A DNA stretch of 64,000 bases from Fuerstiella sp. (lineage in GTDB: Bacteria > Planctomycetota > Planctomycetia > Planctomycetales > Planctomycetaceae), in NCBI GenBank assembly GCA_014238335.1, contig JABABI010000018.1, forward strand, positions 1-64,000, read 5' to 3'. Position 1 is the first letter of the stretch, and every line of letters starts with the position of its first letter. The notes below the pieces were generated by a model. The model was not told where the DNA came from. It searched no databases and worked only from the letters and a program-made list of their open reading frames with translations. The position numbers and the translations under genes were made by a program. Positions 45,850 to 55,616 of the stretch are shown in pieces.

Positions 45850-48405
45850 TTACGACAACCTCACCACGCGTCTGAGCGCCCATTCAAAACCAAGCAGACC
45901 GATCATCACAAACATCAGCCAGTGTCGGTCCCACAGAGTTCTCAGCTGTTCGTCCACCATGACAGGTTCGCTGCGATCGGGAAGCAGGTCCGGCAATCGT
46001 TCGCCAAGTTCCTCGGCACTCAAGTAAGTTCCGCCTGTGTTTTCGGTCAACGCTTTCAGCAGACGCACATCCTGTGATGGATCTTCGGACTCAAGGTTCG
46101 GTACAACAACCTCAATACTGGCCTGCAGCACGTCACTGGATTCCGGGACCGGTACACTGACTCGAAAAACACCCTGGCGGGCAGGACGAAACGTGTTGGC
46201 AAACTGCCCCGGCCGCCGCGCATCTCCACGCAGGACCTCCGGAACAGCCACCGGCCGCCCCTCTGAATCAACGATCGAGACGGGCACCGACTCGCGACGG
46301 AGTTCCTGCATCCTGGAATCATACAACTGTGCCCGCACCGTAACGGCCTGCCCGGGCGACACCTCGGTTCTGTCCAGCAGCAACAAGCCACGCGAGCGAC
46401 CTCGACTGCGACGTCCCTGACCAACTTCCCGAATCAGACCTGTCCAGAATCTCTGGTGACCTTCTGCGCTGATGGCGCGCAGACGCCACGTTTCGGCTGA
46501 GCCGACAAACATAGTGCGGCCTTTGCCATAGAACTGAGACGCCAGAAAGGGTGGCTGGCCGTCTCGTGTCTTCGCACGCGGGTTTCCGTACTCGGCCAGG
46601 ACAACCGCACCGTCGCGAATTGCTCGCACGGGATAACTGCGGTAGATGCCCTTGAACGTCTGCCACAGATTGACGTCGGTCTTGCCTGTGGCATCGGCGA
46701 TCTTAAGAAATTCGCTGGCTCGACCTTCCGGCGTCAGCATGACCGGCCACGGCTGATTCGCTCGCTGAGTGACTCGCAGATCCGTAAGGACCCGGTTGAG
46801 TACAACCGGATAAAGCACGGCGATGTCTCGAAGCTTCTCGCTGTCACGTTCCACCTGAGCCGTAAACAGTTCACCAGCGACAAAAATGATTCCGCCGGAA
46901 TGTTCGTCGACCCATCGATTCAGAAATTTCTGCTGCTCAGAAGAAAGCAAAGCCCAGTTGGAATCAAAGGCCACGATAACGTCATACTCGAACAACTCGG
47001 CCTCAGTCTTTGGAAACGACGTCAACAGATTCTCTGCTTCCTGTGAGACAAAGCTCAAATTCTCATTAGTCACGGTCTGCAGCCAGACATCAGATTCGAT
47101 GCCACTGTGCCGATACAGAGTGTTCCTGACAAATCGGTATTCGCGCATGGGCCCGCTGGAAATGATCAGGACCTTTTGTTTGCGATCCGTGATTTCCACT
47201 TCGCGGCGACGCTGATTGTCTTCGACGGTCAGTTCCACAACGGTTTCGTCGCTGAACTCAGCGACTGCGACGTATTCGTATTTTCCTGGCACAGACAATT
47301 GCTGCTGAAAATTCACTCCCGTCGGCACGCCGGATTCTGTCAGCTGAAACGGTTCTTCGGCAACCTGTTTGCGGTCCTTGCCATCACTGCCGGCGGACTG
47401 CTGAAACAGTCGCACAACACCAGACTGTTCCTGCATTCCGCTGCCCTGCAGTACGACCGAAATATCAAACGGATCGCCCCGATGCACGTCAGACGGCGAT
47501 TGCATTCCCGCAACCCAAAGATTCATCTGGGCCCGCGGACTTCCGACACCAACGGTAATCAGTTTTGTATCACTGCGTTCCGCTCGCAGCCGCGCAACCT
47601 CGGCATCAAGTCCGGCATTGGAACGACCGTCGGTTAGAACAACGAGCCCGGAAAGCGTACGGCCGGAAAGTTCTCCCACCAACTGATGCAGGGCTTCACC
47701 CAGTCGAGTCTCGCCGCCACGTGGCTGCAGAACCGCCTCCCATTTCCGGGCAGTCTCCTGCGGCGAGCGTTGTGTGGAATCAGCCAGATCCACTCGTCGT
47801 GTCTCACCGTCCTCTGAATCCGGCAAGACAGAGCCCCCCGCTGCATCGCTGGCGGCCGCAGGACTCCCGTGCCTGACGAACGACGCCTGCTTATCGGCGA
47901 CAATCGCCTGCGGCCCCGTTAACGTAGAATCAAACGTATACACGGAAACGGCATGGGTTGTACTCAGCTCCTGCAGCAGGCCGGAGGTCACCAGTATCTC
48001 CTGAACTGCCTGAGCGCGAGTCAGATCGTCAGATGCCGACAATGTCGTACCGGCTTTGTTGTCGTTAATGTCAGCTGCCGGATAGGCCATCGACAAAGAA
48101 GTGTCGACCAGCACTCCGACCCGTGACTTCTGCACCTGAGTCGTTTGCATTCGTTCCCGCGGATTCAGCAGCACTATCATTGTCAGAATCAGCACTGCGT
48201 TCCGCAGCAGCAGTAACATTGTTCGCCACGGCACCGTCAAAAATCGACTATCCCGCAGCGACGTCCACGTGGCCAGACCAAATAACACCACAAGTCCACC
48301 GAGCAGCAGCAGAATACCCGGCGTGGACTCCGGCAGATCCAGTTCTGTGGTGCGGAACGACTGTGTTTCCGCCTGCGCAAGAATTGCGAGTCCGTGTAAC
48401 GTCAT
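45850..48405 (-). CDS. Membrane VWA-domain protein with glutamine-amidotransferase-like region
   Basis: The start at 48405 (MTLHGLAILAQ) follows GGAGGTGA and overlaps the BatA-type gene by 4 bp; the protein has 851 residues. Two N-terminal membrane segments (about 30-50 and 65-85) precede a von Willebrand A domain with the metal site DTSLSMA. A later region (about 480-720) has the class I amidotransferase-like layout seen in related VWA proteins (YDVIVAFDSNWALLSSEQQ, IIFVAGELF). A final membrane segment lies near the C-terminus (WLMFVMIGLLGFEWALRRV). It probably displays protein-binding domains outside the cell. Confidence 0.82.
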   Translation of the reverse strand: MTLHGLAILAQAETQSFRTTELDLPESTPGILLLLGGLVVLFGLATWTSLRDSRFLTVPWRTMLLLLRNAVLILTMIVLLNPRERMQTTQVQKSRVGVLVDTSLSMAYPAADINDNKAGTTLSASDDLTRAQAVQEILVTSGLLQELSTTHAVSVYTFDSTLTGPQAIVADKQASFVRHGSPAAASDAAGGSVLPDSEDGETRRVDLADSTQRSPQETARKWEAVLQPRGGETRLGEALHQLVGELSGRTLSGLVVLTDGRSNAGLDAEVARLRAERSDTKLITVGVGSPRAQMNLWVAGMQSPSDVHRGDPFDISVVLQGSGMQEQSGVVRLFQQSAGSDGKDRKQVAEEPFQLTESGVPTGVNFQQQLSVPGKYEYVAVAEFSDETVVELTVEDNQRRREVEITDRKQKVLIISSGPMREYRFVRNTLYRHSGIESDVWLQTVTNENLSFVSQEAENLLTSFPKTEAELFEYDVIVAFDSNWALLSSEQQKFLNRWVDEHSGGIIFVAGELFTAQVERDSEKLRDIAVLYPVVLNRVLTDLRVTQRANQPWPVMLTPEGRASEFLKIADATGKTDVNLWQTFKGIYRSYPVRAIRDGAVVLAEYGNPRAKTRDGQPPFLASQFYGKGRTMFVGSAETWRLRAISAEGHQRFWTGLIREVGQGRRSRGRSRGLLLLDRTEVSPGQAVTVRAQLYDSRMQELRRESVPVSIVDSEGRPVAVPEVLRGDARRPGQFANTFRPARQGVFRVSVPVPESSDVLQASIEVVVPNLESEDPSQDVRLLKALTENTGGTYLSAEELGERLPDLLPDRSEPVMVDEQLRTLWDRHWLMFVMIGLLGFEWALRRVVRLS

Positions 48406-50699
48406 GTTCTCACCTCCGGGTGAAAACTCATGCGCAGTGACAGCTGTTGTTCGCAGATCAGAACAAAAACCAGCAGCCCCAGCAGCAGCCATCTCATTTC
48501 GCGCCCGGCATCACTGCCGGAAAGTCCACCAGCAACGTCGGCCGCAATAACACGCACGTGACCGGTTTCGGACAATGATTCCACAGCAGCAGCGGCGGCG
48601 ATGGCAAGGTCACTTTCTGTTGAAGGAACACTCATGGCCAGCCACTTCTCTTCCCCTTCTCCGTCCTGTCGAAATCGTTTGACGCGATAGACACCTGGAC
48701 GGTTTGCCTGGGGCACAGATACCGCCAGTCTCTCAACGTCGGCCGCAGGAGATGTATCGGGCGCTGCAACAGCGTTGTTGCTGTCATCACCAGTGGCCGT
48801 TTGCTGAACGGGCGAAGCGGCCAGCCGCAGGAACGAATCGGCTGCAGAGTCCTCGGGATCCGTTGGGAGGAAAATCTCAATGGATTCCGTGTACTCGCTG
48901 ACGGCCCATTCAAACCGCAGCGGCCCGCCAACGTCGCGTGATTCAACTGACTTGATCGGATGCTGCAGATATTGATGCATCAGCAGATGCATCACAACAT
49001 AGCCGGGTGCCGCCGGTGAAACAGGCCAGTTGCTCCAGCGCTTTCCGGCAGATGTCAGGAATGTCAGCACTCGTCCGCGGCCCAAAGCATGTTCCAGAAT
49101 CAATGGATCTCCGTTTTTCAGCCTTGCCAGCACCCGGACAGATTCGTCCTGTTTGTTTTCCTCATCACCGTCCGCAGCCGTTTGAAACCATTGCGAGACC
49201 TGAACAGCGTCGGCAAACGGGCTGTCGGGAATGTTGTACACGGCAAAGATCGGATGACTCTCAAACACCGGACTCTGGAACGTTTCATCATCCTGCAGCA
49301 CGTCTGATGCCACAGACTGCACGCTGCCTAACAGTACGGGAAACAATTTTTGGCCATCCGCCTGCAATGTTGTGTTGTACCAGGTCGTATTGGCCTGGTC
49401 GTCGGGAAACCATGCAACGCCACCACCGCCTGCCACGTAGGCGGCAAGTAATTCGGTTGCGTCTGCGGGCAATTCGCGCACGTTGAGCAAATAAATGCAG
49501 TCATAGGCCTGCAGCAGGGCGGACGTCAAAACGTCCGACGTACGAAGTTCTGTAGCCAGTCCGGTCAGCTGTGGATCTGCACTCAAAGCCGCCGATACGT
49601 ATTCCGCATCCTCCTGTCGGGCTTCGTCGTCCACCAGCAATATGGCGCGTTTGTCAGTCACTTCAACAACAACAAAGCGGCTGTTGTCCTCCCGCAGAGC
49701 ATCTTCATCCAGACGGATTTCAACTTCATGCTGCCCGGGAGAATCAAACATCAGATCATGCGACACAAACGCCTCCTCACCCGCTTCGATATCCGGGATC
49801 AGCACATTCACAGGCAACACAGAACCATCCACGCTGACAGTGGCACGCAGACCGCTGGACTTCTTTCTGCCGTGATTCTGCAGAGTCAGATTCAGCCTCC
49901 AGGGAACGTCCACAGCCACGCCAAATGTGTCTGCGGTCATCTTCTTCACAACCACATTATCAGCAGACTCCGTCACGACCTGAACCAACGTGACATCTGC
50001 GTCGATCGCACCCAGTGAATTCAGGGCGGCTGCGACTTCCGGACGGTCCTGCCAGTCGGAAGCTCTCAGATCAGTGATCACGTGTACTCGGGGAGAGATT
50101 CCACCATCGCCGGACAGCACATTTTCCGCGGCCTGCAGCGCTGCTGTTGGTAATGACGCCTGGAAGGAACAAGTCAGGTTTCGCAGACGCGGTGTCAGTT
50201 CCTGCAGCAGCGCGTTGTCGAGAGCTCGATCTGTGACGAGTGGACGGTCCGGGCGAGACATCGCCAGGACTGTGACTCGCAGCGCCCCAGGCCGACTGCT
50301 GCCCTGCGACAGCATCTTCTCCAGCGTCTCCACCGCTCGGTCAAATACGATTCTGTCACTGTCTGATTCACGCATCGACAGCGAATCGTCCAGAATCAGC
50401 ACATGGTGCGTGGTGGCTCCCCGTAACATCATCATGCGCGATGGATCCAGGACAAAACGGGCCAGCAGCATCATGATCAGAATGACGGCCAGTATTCTCA
50501 ACAACAGCAGCAGCAACTGTTCGATAATCAGTCGGCGACGATTCAATTCATCGCTCTGCAGCAGAAACTCCATCGCTGCAAACCGGACCTTCTTATACCG
50601 CAGTCGGCTGAGCAAATGGATAATAATCGGAACGGCCGCCAGCGCAGCACCCGGCAGCACAAAGCTCGGGTTCAGAAAAAACTGCGACAACCACGACAT
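48402..50699 (-). CDS. BatA-type membrane VWA protein
   Basis: The 765-residue protein starts with the BatA N-terminal domain (FLNPSFVLPGAALAAVPIII, HLLSRLRYKKVRFAAMEFL) and a second hydrophobic segment (about 60-82). A VWA domain follows with the metal-binding DDSLSMRESD (near residue 102). The middle contains beta-rich CARDB-like stretches (LTLQNHGRKKSSGLRATVSV), and a C-terminal membrane segment ends the protein (WLLLGLLVFVLICEQQL). Such proteins work with MoxR ATPases and DUF58 proteins. It is coupled to the next VWA gene by an ATGA overlap. Confidence 0.87.
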   Translation of the reverse strand: MSWLSQFFLNPSFVLPGAALAAVPIIIHLLSRLRYKKVRFAAMEFLLQSDELNRRRLIIEQLLLLLLRILAVILIMMLLARFVLDPSRMMMLRGATTHHVLILDDSLSMRESDSDRIVFDRAVETLEKMLSQGSSRPGALRVTVLAMSRPDRPLVTDRALDNALLQELTPRLRNLTCSFQASLPTAALQAAENVLSGDGGISPRVHVITDLRASDWQDRPEVAAALNSLGAIDADVTLVQVVTESADNVVVKKMTADTFGVAVDVPWRLNLTLQNHGRKKSSGLRATVSVDGSVLPVNVLIPDIEAGEEAFVSHDLMFDSPGQHEVEIRLDEDALREDNSRFVVVEVTDKRAILLVDDEARQEDAEYVSAALSADPQLTGLATELRTSDVLTSALLQAYDCIYLLNVRELPADATELLAAYVAGGGGVAWFPDDQANTTWYNTTLQADGQKLFPVLLGSVQSVASDVLQDDETFQSPVFESHPIFAVYNIPDSPFADAVQVSQWFQTAADGDEENKQDESVRVLARLKNGDPLILEHALGRGRVLTFLTSAGKRWSNWPVSPAAPGYVVMHLLMHQYLQHPIKSVESRDVGGPLRFEWAVSEYTESIEIFLPTDPEDSAADSFLRLAASPVQQTATGDDSNNAVAAPDTSPAADVERLAVSVPQANRPGVYRVKRFRQDGEGEEKWLAMSVPSTESDLAIAAAAAVESLSETGHVRVIAADVAGGLSGSDAGREMRWLLLGLLVFVLICEQQLSLRMSFHPEVRT

Positions 50700-50776
50700 A
50701 TCTGCAACTAGTGGACAGTGACGAGCCGCCAGTCGTCAATTCCGGAGAACTGAAGACTGACCACTGAAACAGCCCC

Positions 50777-51679
50777 CTACTTTCCCGTCATTCCAATTCT
50801 GAAATTCAACAAATGCGACAGCACAGCATCCAGGTGATCGCTGGTGCGCACGAGTTTATAATCAATTACGCTGCCCGCGCAGCGACGTCGAATCGTCTCC
50901 TGAAATTTCTTTACTGAATTCAGATAGCCCTCACGCAATGCAGCCGGGTCACACGTCAGTTTTCCGCCGTCTTCCAGTCCTTCGAAACGCAGCGTGCCTG
51001 TATAATCAAAGTCCAGTTCCTGGTCGTCCATCGTGTGTACGATCAGCACTTCATGTTTGCGCTGCCGCAGCAACTGCAATCCCCTGAACAGCTGATCACG
51101 GTCGCACAACAGGTCTGAAATCAAAATCACGATACTGCGATGAGACATCACTTCGGCCGACCGACGCAGCACGCCGATCATGTCCGTCTTTCCACCGGCT
51201 GTTTCTGCGGACAGCCCCTGCAGAATTGTACTCAGATGGTTGTGGCGACTGCTGGACGGAATCAGACTGCGAATCTGTGAATCGAACAGACCAACTCCCA
51301 CAGAATCATTCTGCTTCAGCACAAGCATCGCCAGCGCGGCAGCCACTGTCTGCGCGTAATCGAACTTCGTCAGCGCCCCCGTGCCGAACTGCATCGATTC
51401 ACTGCCGTCCACCAGCAGCACAACACGCACGTTGGTGTCTTCTTCGTACTGTTTCAGAAAATACCGGTCGGTACGTGACCAGACCTTCCAGTCGATACGT
51501 CGAGTGTCATCACCTGGGACGTATTCCCGGTGCTGTACGAATTCGGTGGACTGCCCAAAATACGGACTTCTGTGCAATCCGGAAACGAACCCTTCGACGA
51601 CTTTGCGAGCTCGCAGTTCCAGACGTGAAATCTTCGCGATTTCGTCAGGCTGCAAAAATCTTTCCAAGCCGTGGGTCAC
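50777..51679 (-). CDS. DUF58-domain protein (MoxR-associated)
   Basis: The 300-residue protein has the DUF58 signature: [20 protein letters not shown] followed by [15 protein letters not shown] and a VWA-like region with [12 protein letters not shown]. Such proteins partner MoxR AAA ATPases. The frame starts at GTG 51679 inside the moxR-like gene, a 35-bp overlap; a TTG at 51655 preceded by GGAAAG would reduce the overlap to 11 bp and also fits the family start. It has no signal peptide or membrane segment. Confidence 0.9.
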   Translation of the reverse strand: MTHGLERFLQPDEIAKISRLELRARKVVEGFVSGLHRSPYFGQSTEFVQHREYVPGDDTRRIDWKVWSRTDRYFLKQYEEDTNVRVVLLVDGSESMQFGTGALTKFDYAQTVAAALAMLVLKQNDSVGVGLFDSQIRSLIPSSSRHNHLSTILQGLSAETAGGKTDMIGVLRRSAEVMSHRSIVILISDLLCDRDQLFRGLQLLRQRKHEVLIVHTMDDQELDFDYTGTLRFEGLEDGGKLTCDPAALREGYLNSVKKFQETIRRRCAGSVIDYKLVRTSDHLDAVLSHLLNFRIGMTGK

Positions 51680-52697
51680 TGGTCAGTTCGCTTTCCTTGT
51701 CCGGAGTTTCCTGAATCAGTCGTTCGATGACCTTATCAGACGTAATACCCTCACTTTCAGCAGTGAAGTTGGGCGTGATTCGATGTCGCAGCACGGGAGC
51801 CGCCAGAGCCTGGATATCTGCAGTGGACACATAAGAACGACCGTTCAGCAAGGCTCGCGCCTTGCTGCCCAGCAGCAGGCTCTGCATTGCTCGCGGACCA
51901 GCGCCCCAGCCCAGCCATTCGTTGATCCAGTCAGGCGCTCCTGGCTCCCCGACTCGAGTCTGTCTCACGATTGCCAATGCGTAGTTGATAACGTGATCGG
52001 TGACTGGAACCTGTCGCACAACATCCTGAATCTCAAGCACCTGTTCAGCGGACAGCACAGACTCCGGTTCGGCCTTCGTGTTCGATGTCGTCTGCCGAGC
52101 AATCTGCCGCTCTTCTTCGAACGACGGGTACTTCACGTACACCTTGAACATAAAACGGTCCTGCTGAGCCTCCGGCAGGGAATACGTACCTTCCTGCTCA
52201 ATCGGATTCTGTGTGGCCAGCACGAAAAACGGATCGCTGAGCTGATGAATCGTCTGACCGACGGTGACCTGTCGCTCCTGCATCGCTTCCAGCAGCGCCG
52301 CCTGAGTTTTGGGCGGCGTACGATTGATTTCGTCTGCCAGAATCACGTTATGAAACAGCGGACCTTCGATAAATCGAAATTCGCGCTGCCCGGTGTCACG
52401 GTTTTCCTGCAGCACGTCCGTGCCCGTAATGTCGGCGGGCATCAGGTCAGGTGTGAACTGAATTCGGGAAAAGTCCATCGACAGACATTTGGACAATGTG
52501 CTGATCATCAGCGTCTTGGCCAGCCCGGGAACTCCTTCCAGCAGGCAGTGACCTCGACTAAACAACGCGATCAGCAGTTGATCGATCACATTTTCCTGCC
52601 CAACAATGACCTTGCTCATCTGTGCTTTGAGCTGGTTATGAGCATTATGGAGCAGATCTATCGATTCGGCCGAAGCTTCAGTATTCGTATCCGACAT
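51645..52697 (-). CDS. MoxR-family AAA+ ATPase
   Basis: The 350-residue protein has Walker A GVPGLAKT (55-62), a Walker B region with [22 protein letters not shown] and the sensor region [20 protein letters not shown]. MoxR ATPases act as chaperones that assemble or activate VWA-containing proteins and metal centres. It is the first gene of a run that continues with DUF58, two VWA proteins and envelope proteins, so those are its likely clients. Confidence 0.95.
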   Translation of the reverse strand: MSDTNTEASAESIDLLHNAHNQLKAQMSKVIVGQENVIDQLLIALFSRGHCLLEGVPGLAKTLMISTLSKCLSMDFSRIQFTPDLMPADITGTDVLQENRDTGQREFRFIEGPLFHNVILADEINRTPPKTQAALLEAMQERQVTVGQTIHQLSDPFFVLATQNPIEQEGTYSLPEAQQDRFMFKVYVKYPSFEEERQIARQTTSNTKAEPESVLSAEQVLEIQDVVRQVPVTDHVINYALAIVRQTRVGEPGAPDWINEWLGWGAGPRAMQSLLLGSKARALLNGRSYVSTADIQALAAPVLRHRITPNFTAESEGITSDKVIERLIQETPDKESELTSDPRLGKIFAA

Positions 52698-52959
52698 TCA
52701 ATTCTCTCATAGACATCGCTTGACCCGCCGCCCCAGACTGGGCTTATTTCGCTCGTCGTTACCTCACGACTCGCGCGTTCGCCACGGGTTAATCGCATGC
52801 GTTCTCGGCTGGATAAAAAATAGAACTCCGTCTCAATTCAGAAGGCAGAGCCATCAGATTTAAGACGAATGAAGTTGCGGATCATATCAAACTGCATAAC
52901 CTTGAGAATGAACCCGGTGGCCAGGGCAGGGTTTTCCGGAAATCGTTCAGATTTGTGGG

Positions 52960-53922
52960 TCAGGCCGGGGCAGACGCCGTTGCGCCCTGGTCATCAGCCC
53001 GGTCAGGACGCAAAAGAGCTCCAAGTTCTTCGACCACTGCGTGGTACCCAGCAGATACATCGTTCATATTCCACACGTCCTCTGGTTTCGCATACAACGC
53101 CGCCACCCGGTCCAACCCGTCTCCTGAGTGAGCGAACAGGAAGCCAGAGGTCCGCACAGCCAACACGTCACCGGCATCAATAAACAGAAAACGATCCGAC
53201 CTGGTGCCGGGACCCTCAGCCAGTCGTAACAGGTTTACCGCGGCGGCCGCTGTCTCCTGTGCCTGGACCTCACGATCCACGCCCTTTAGCTCGTCAGCGA
53301 TTGTTGCCGCAATGTCAAAACTGCCGGTCAGAGTCTGAATGCGACAAGGCGGGTGCGAGAATTCAATCCAGAGCGGAACGCGAACATCACCTTCAAACAA
53401 CAACGATTGAAACCTGTCGGGCTGGCAGACTGACCCGCCGTTCAGAAATGTGACCATCAACAAATGCTGCGTGTCGCTGGCAAACTCCCGGACCTGTGTC
53501 ACCAGCTCAGAGAGCTGGTCCGCACCGGCGTCTGCGGGCAGCACCGTGTGAACCCAGAACAAACACGGGGCAGACATTTGTGGCGGTAGCTCGCTGGCCG
53601 GATCAATCATTCCCTCACCAACACCGTTGGCAGTCGGCAACACGTTGAGCCATTGGGGCAATTGCCTGGTCACTTCGTCGCCGACATCACCAACGAGGAC
53701 CATTCTGACCGATACGCCGCCGGCGGAGACCAGCGCACGCAGCCGTGCGAACGACGTGTCTCCACCCAAAGCCTCGAACGGGCATTCGGCCAACGGTCGC
53801 TGCAGATAATGGTTTTCGAAGACAAGTGAGCGAGAGGCCATGCGACCATGGAACTCGTCCAGCCCCTGGCATGTGGATGCCGGGCAGTGACTGAAGGTCA
53901 GCAGATAAATTCGACGGGGCAT
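52960..53922 (-). CDS. Sulfatase-like protein lacking the catalytic motif
   Basis: The 320-residue protein follows the layout of sulfatases: an N-terminal segment LDEFHGRMASRSLVFENHYL, which fits the region before the active site, and a C-terminal YAKPEDVWNMNDVSAGYHAVV-type tail. The usual Cys/Ser-x-Pro-x-Arg catalytic motif is replaced by AECPFEALGG, and the FTSDHG-type metal site by VTFLNGG. It is also shorter than sulfatases (450-550). It is probably a pseudo-enzyme of the alkaline phosphatase superfamily. No signal peptide is visible. It is 30 bp downstream of the helical secreted protein gene. Confidence 0.55.
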   Translation of the reverse strand: MPRRIYLLTFSHCPASTCQGLDEFHGRMASRSLVFENHYLQRPLAECPFEALGGDTSFARLRALVSAGGVSVRMVLVGDVGDEVTRQLPQWLNVLPTANGVGEGMIDPASELPPQMSAPCLFWVHTVLPADAGADQLSELVTQVREFASDTQHLLMVTFLNGGSVCQPDRFQSLLFEGDVRVPLWIEFSHPPCRIQTLTGSFDIAATIADELKGVDREVQAQETAAAAVNLLRLAEGPGTRSDRFLFIDAGDVLAVRTSGFLFAHSGDGLDRVAALYAKPEDVWNMNDVSAGYHAVVEELGALLRPDRADDQGATASAPA

Positions 53923-53952
53923 CAGCGGGATACCCGGGACGGGGATTCGTGA

Positions 53953-55518
53953 CTACTCATCCAGCATTGTCCTCAGGCGAACCAGTTCCGGAGTAAATAT
54001 GCCAATGATGTGATTGATCGTCTCTCGTTCATCCGTGTCACATTTTTTCAATTCCGGACGAATCTGCTGCCACACAGCCACGATTTCATCACATTCGTGA
54101 CGATGATGCGCCGAGTTTCGATCAGCCACCAGCAACTGTTCCAGATGATGGCAATGGCCTACCAGAGTCTGCGTCTGAGCCACAAGGTTGCGATTGTGAT
54201 TTCCAGGGTGTGTCTGCCAGCGACGAATGGCTGTGACCAGGTGCTCGCCCATGTTCTCCAGCGACCACGCGAACTTCACCAGATCGTTCCGATTAAATGC
54301 AATGTTGATGCCCATCGTGCGTTTCAGTGATTCCATCGCCTGACGAATCGAACGCACCGCCGCCTGCGTCTGAGCACTCGGACTTGGGGCCAGGTAAAAG
54401 GCGAACACTTCCCACGCTTCTTCGGCAAACACCCATGCCTCAGCGATTGCTTCCGGGCTTTCCTCGCGATGCACAAGATCGTCCAGATTCTGTACATTCC
54501 CGTAGGCCGCGTCAGCCGCTGCAGCCACCGCATCGGCATCAGGTAACCACATCATCTCGTCCAGCGTGATGGACTTAAACAATTGAGTCAGGCCATGGTC
54601 GACGTCGTGCACAAGATGCAGCACCAGGTTACGATCAATGCCAATCTCCAGTCGCAGTAATTCGTGAATCGTATGATGCGAGTCACGAATACGGCTCATG
54701 GTTCGGGCCATCGACTTTCCGGAATAACCTTCAAGCTCCTTCTCGACCGACTGCCAGGATCGAAACAGCTGCTGATATTCTGTGACCGCTTTCTGAATCG
54801 GGACACCCCTGGAAACCAGCTGAGCGAAATAGTTGGCCTCCTGATTCAATCGTCCCAGACTGCGCAGCAGCCTGTTGTGGCTGGCACCGGGACGAGGTGC
54901 GGTGTCACTGACGTCGTCGACCAGATCGCGAAGATAAGCTGTCAGCGTATAGGCCTGGCGAGTCAGGTGAGGTTTGTTGAACTGCTCCTGAATTTCCAAC
55001 AGCGAACAATACTTCGCGTCCAGCCGCGACACTCGCTTCATACACGCTCGGGCCTGAGCACTCAGCGACCGGCACTGGTCCAGCTGGTGGGACAGCGCCG
55101 CCCATTCGCTGTTGAGTCCACGGTACTCGTCCAGCATTGCCAGATGATTCGTCTGCCGTGCGCTCCGCTGACTCAACGCGGTGGCGTTCGCCTGAAGTTG
55201 AATCGCTGCCTGAAGGTGCCGACGAATCTCAAAGCTCCTGCGGGCGTCGGTGTTTAGCAACGCTGAAAGAGTTGCACTTTCCTGAGCGTAGCTGGCTGTC
55301 AGCGGCCGCAACTCCTGCATCTGAGGAGTCACGCGCCCAGGGCGCAAATTCTCCGACCCGCCGGCTCTTCGCTGTGACTTTTCCAGCTGCGATTCAATCA
55401 AAGCTCGCAGCAGTCCTTTTGCGATGTCCTCGCCGCCCTGAGCATTAAGAACCGGCGACGCCTGGCTTATCTGAACGACGACAGCACACAGCACAACGCA
55501 AACTGGTTTTCCTGACAT
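53953..55518 (-). CDS. Secreted helical protein of unknown function
   Basis: The start at 55518 (MSGKPVCVVLCAVVVQISQA) gives a signal peptide and 521 residues; GGAG lies about 8 bases upstream. The frame is open to 55620, but that extension is unlike a protein start. The mature protein is almost wholly helical with few motifs; repeated patterns of hydrophobic residues, His and Gln suggest helical bundles. No metal or catalytic motif was recognised. It lies between gamma-glutamyltransferase and the sulfatase-like gene. Confidence 0.65.
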   Translation of the reverse strand: MSGKPVCVVLCAVVVQISQASPVLNAQGGEDIAKGLLRALIESQLEKSQRRAGGSENLRPGRVTPQMQELRPLTASYAQESATLSALLNTDARRSFEIRRHLQAAIQLQANATALSQRSARQTNHLAMLDEYRGLNSEWAALSHQLDQCRSLSAQARACMKRVSRLDAKYCSLLEIQEQFNKPHLTRQAYTLTAYLRDLVDDVSDTAPRPGASHNRLLRSLGRLNQEANYFAQLVSRGVPIQKAVTEYQQLFRSWQSVEKELEGYSGKSMARTMSRIRDSHHTIHELLRLEIGIDRNLVLHLVHDVDHGLTQLFKSITLDEMMWLPDADAVAAAADAAYGNVQNLDDLVHREESPEAIAEAWVFAEEAWEVFAFYLAPSPSAQTQAAVRSIRQAMESLKRTMGINIAFNRNDLVKFAWSLENMGEHLVTAIRRWQTHPGNHNRNLVAQTQTLVGHCHHLEQLLVADRNSAHHRHECDEIVAVWQQIRPELKKCDTDERETINHIIGIFTPELVRLRTMLDE

Positions 55519-55616
55519 TTCGAAGGCTCCGTGGCACCGACTGACAATCCATTCTCCGAAGAAGTGTACGCGTGTCGTCTGAAATGAACAGCGTATTTCA
55601 ACGTTCGCAGACGATT

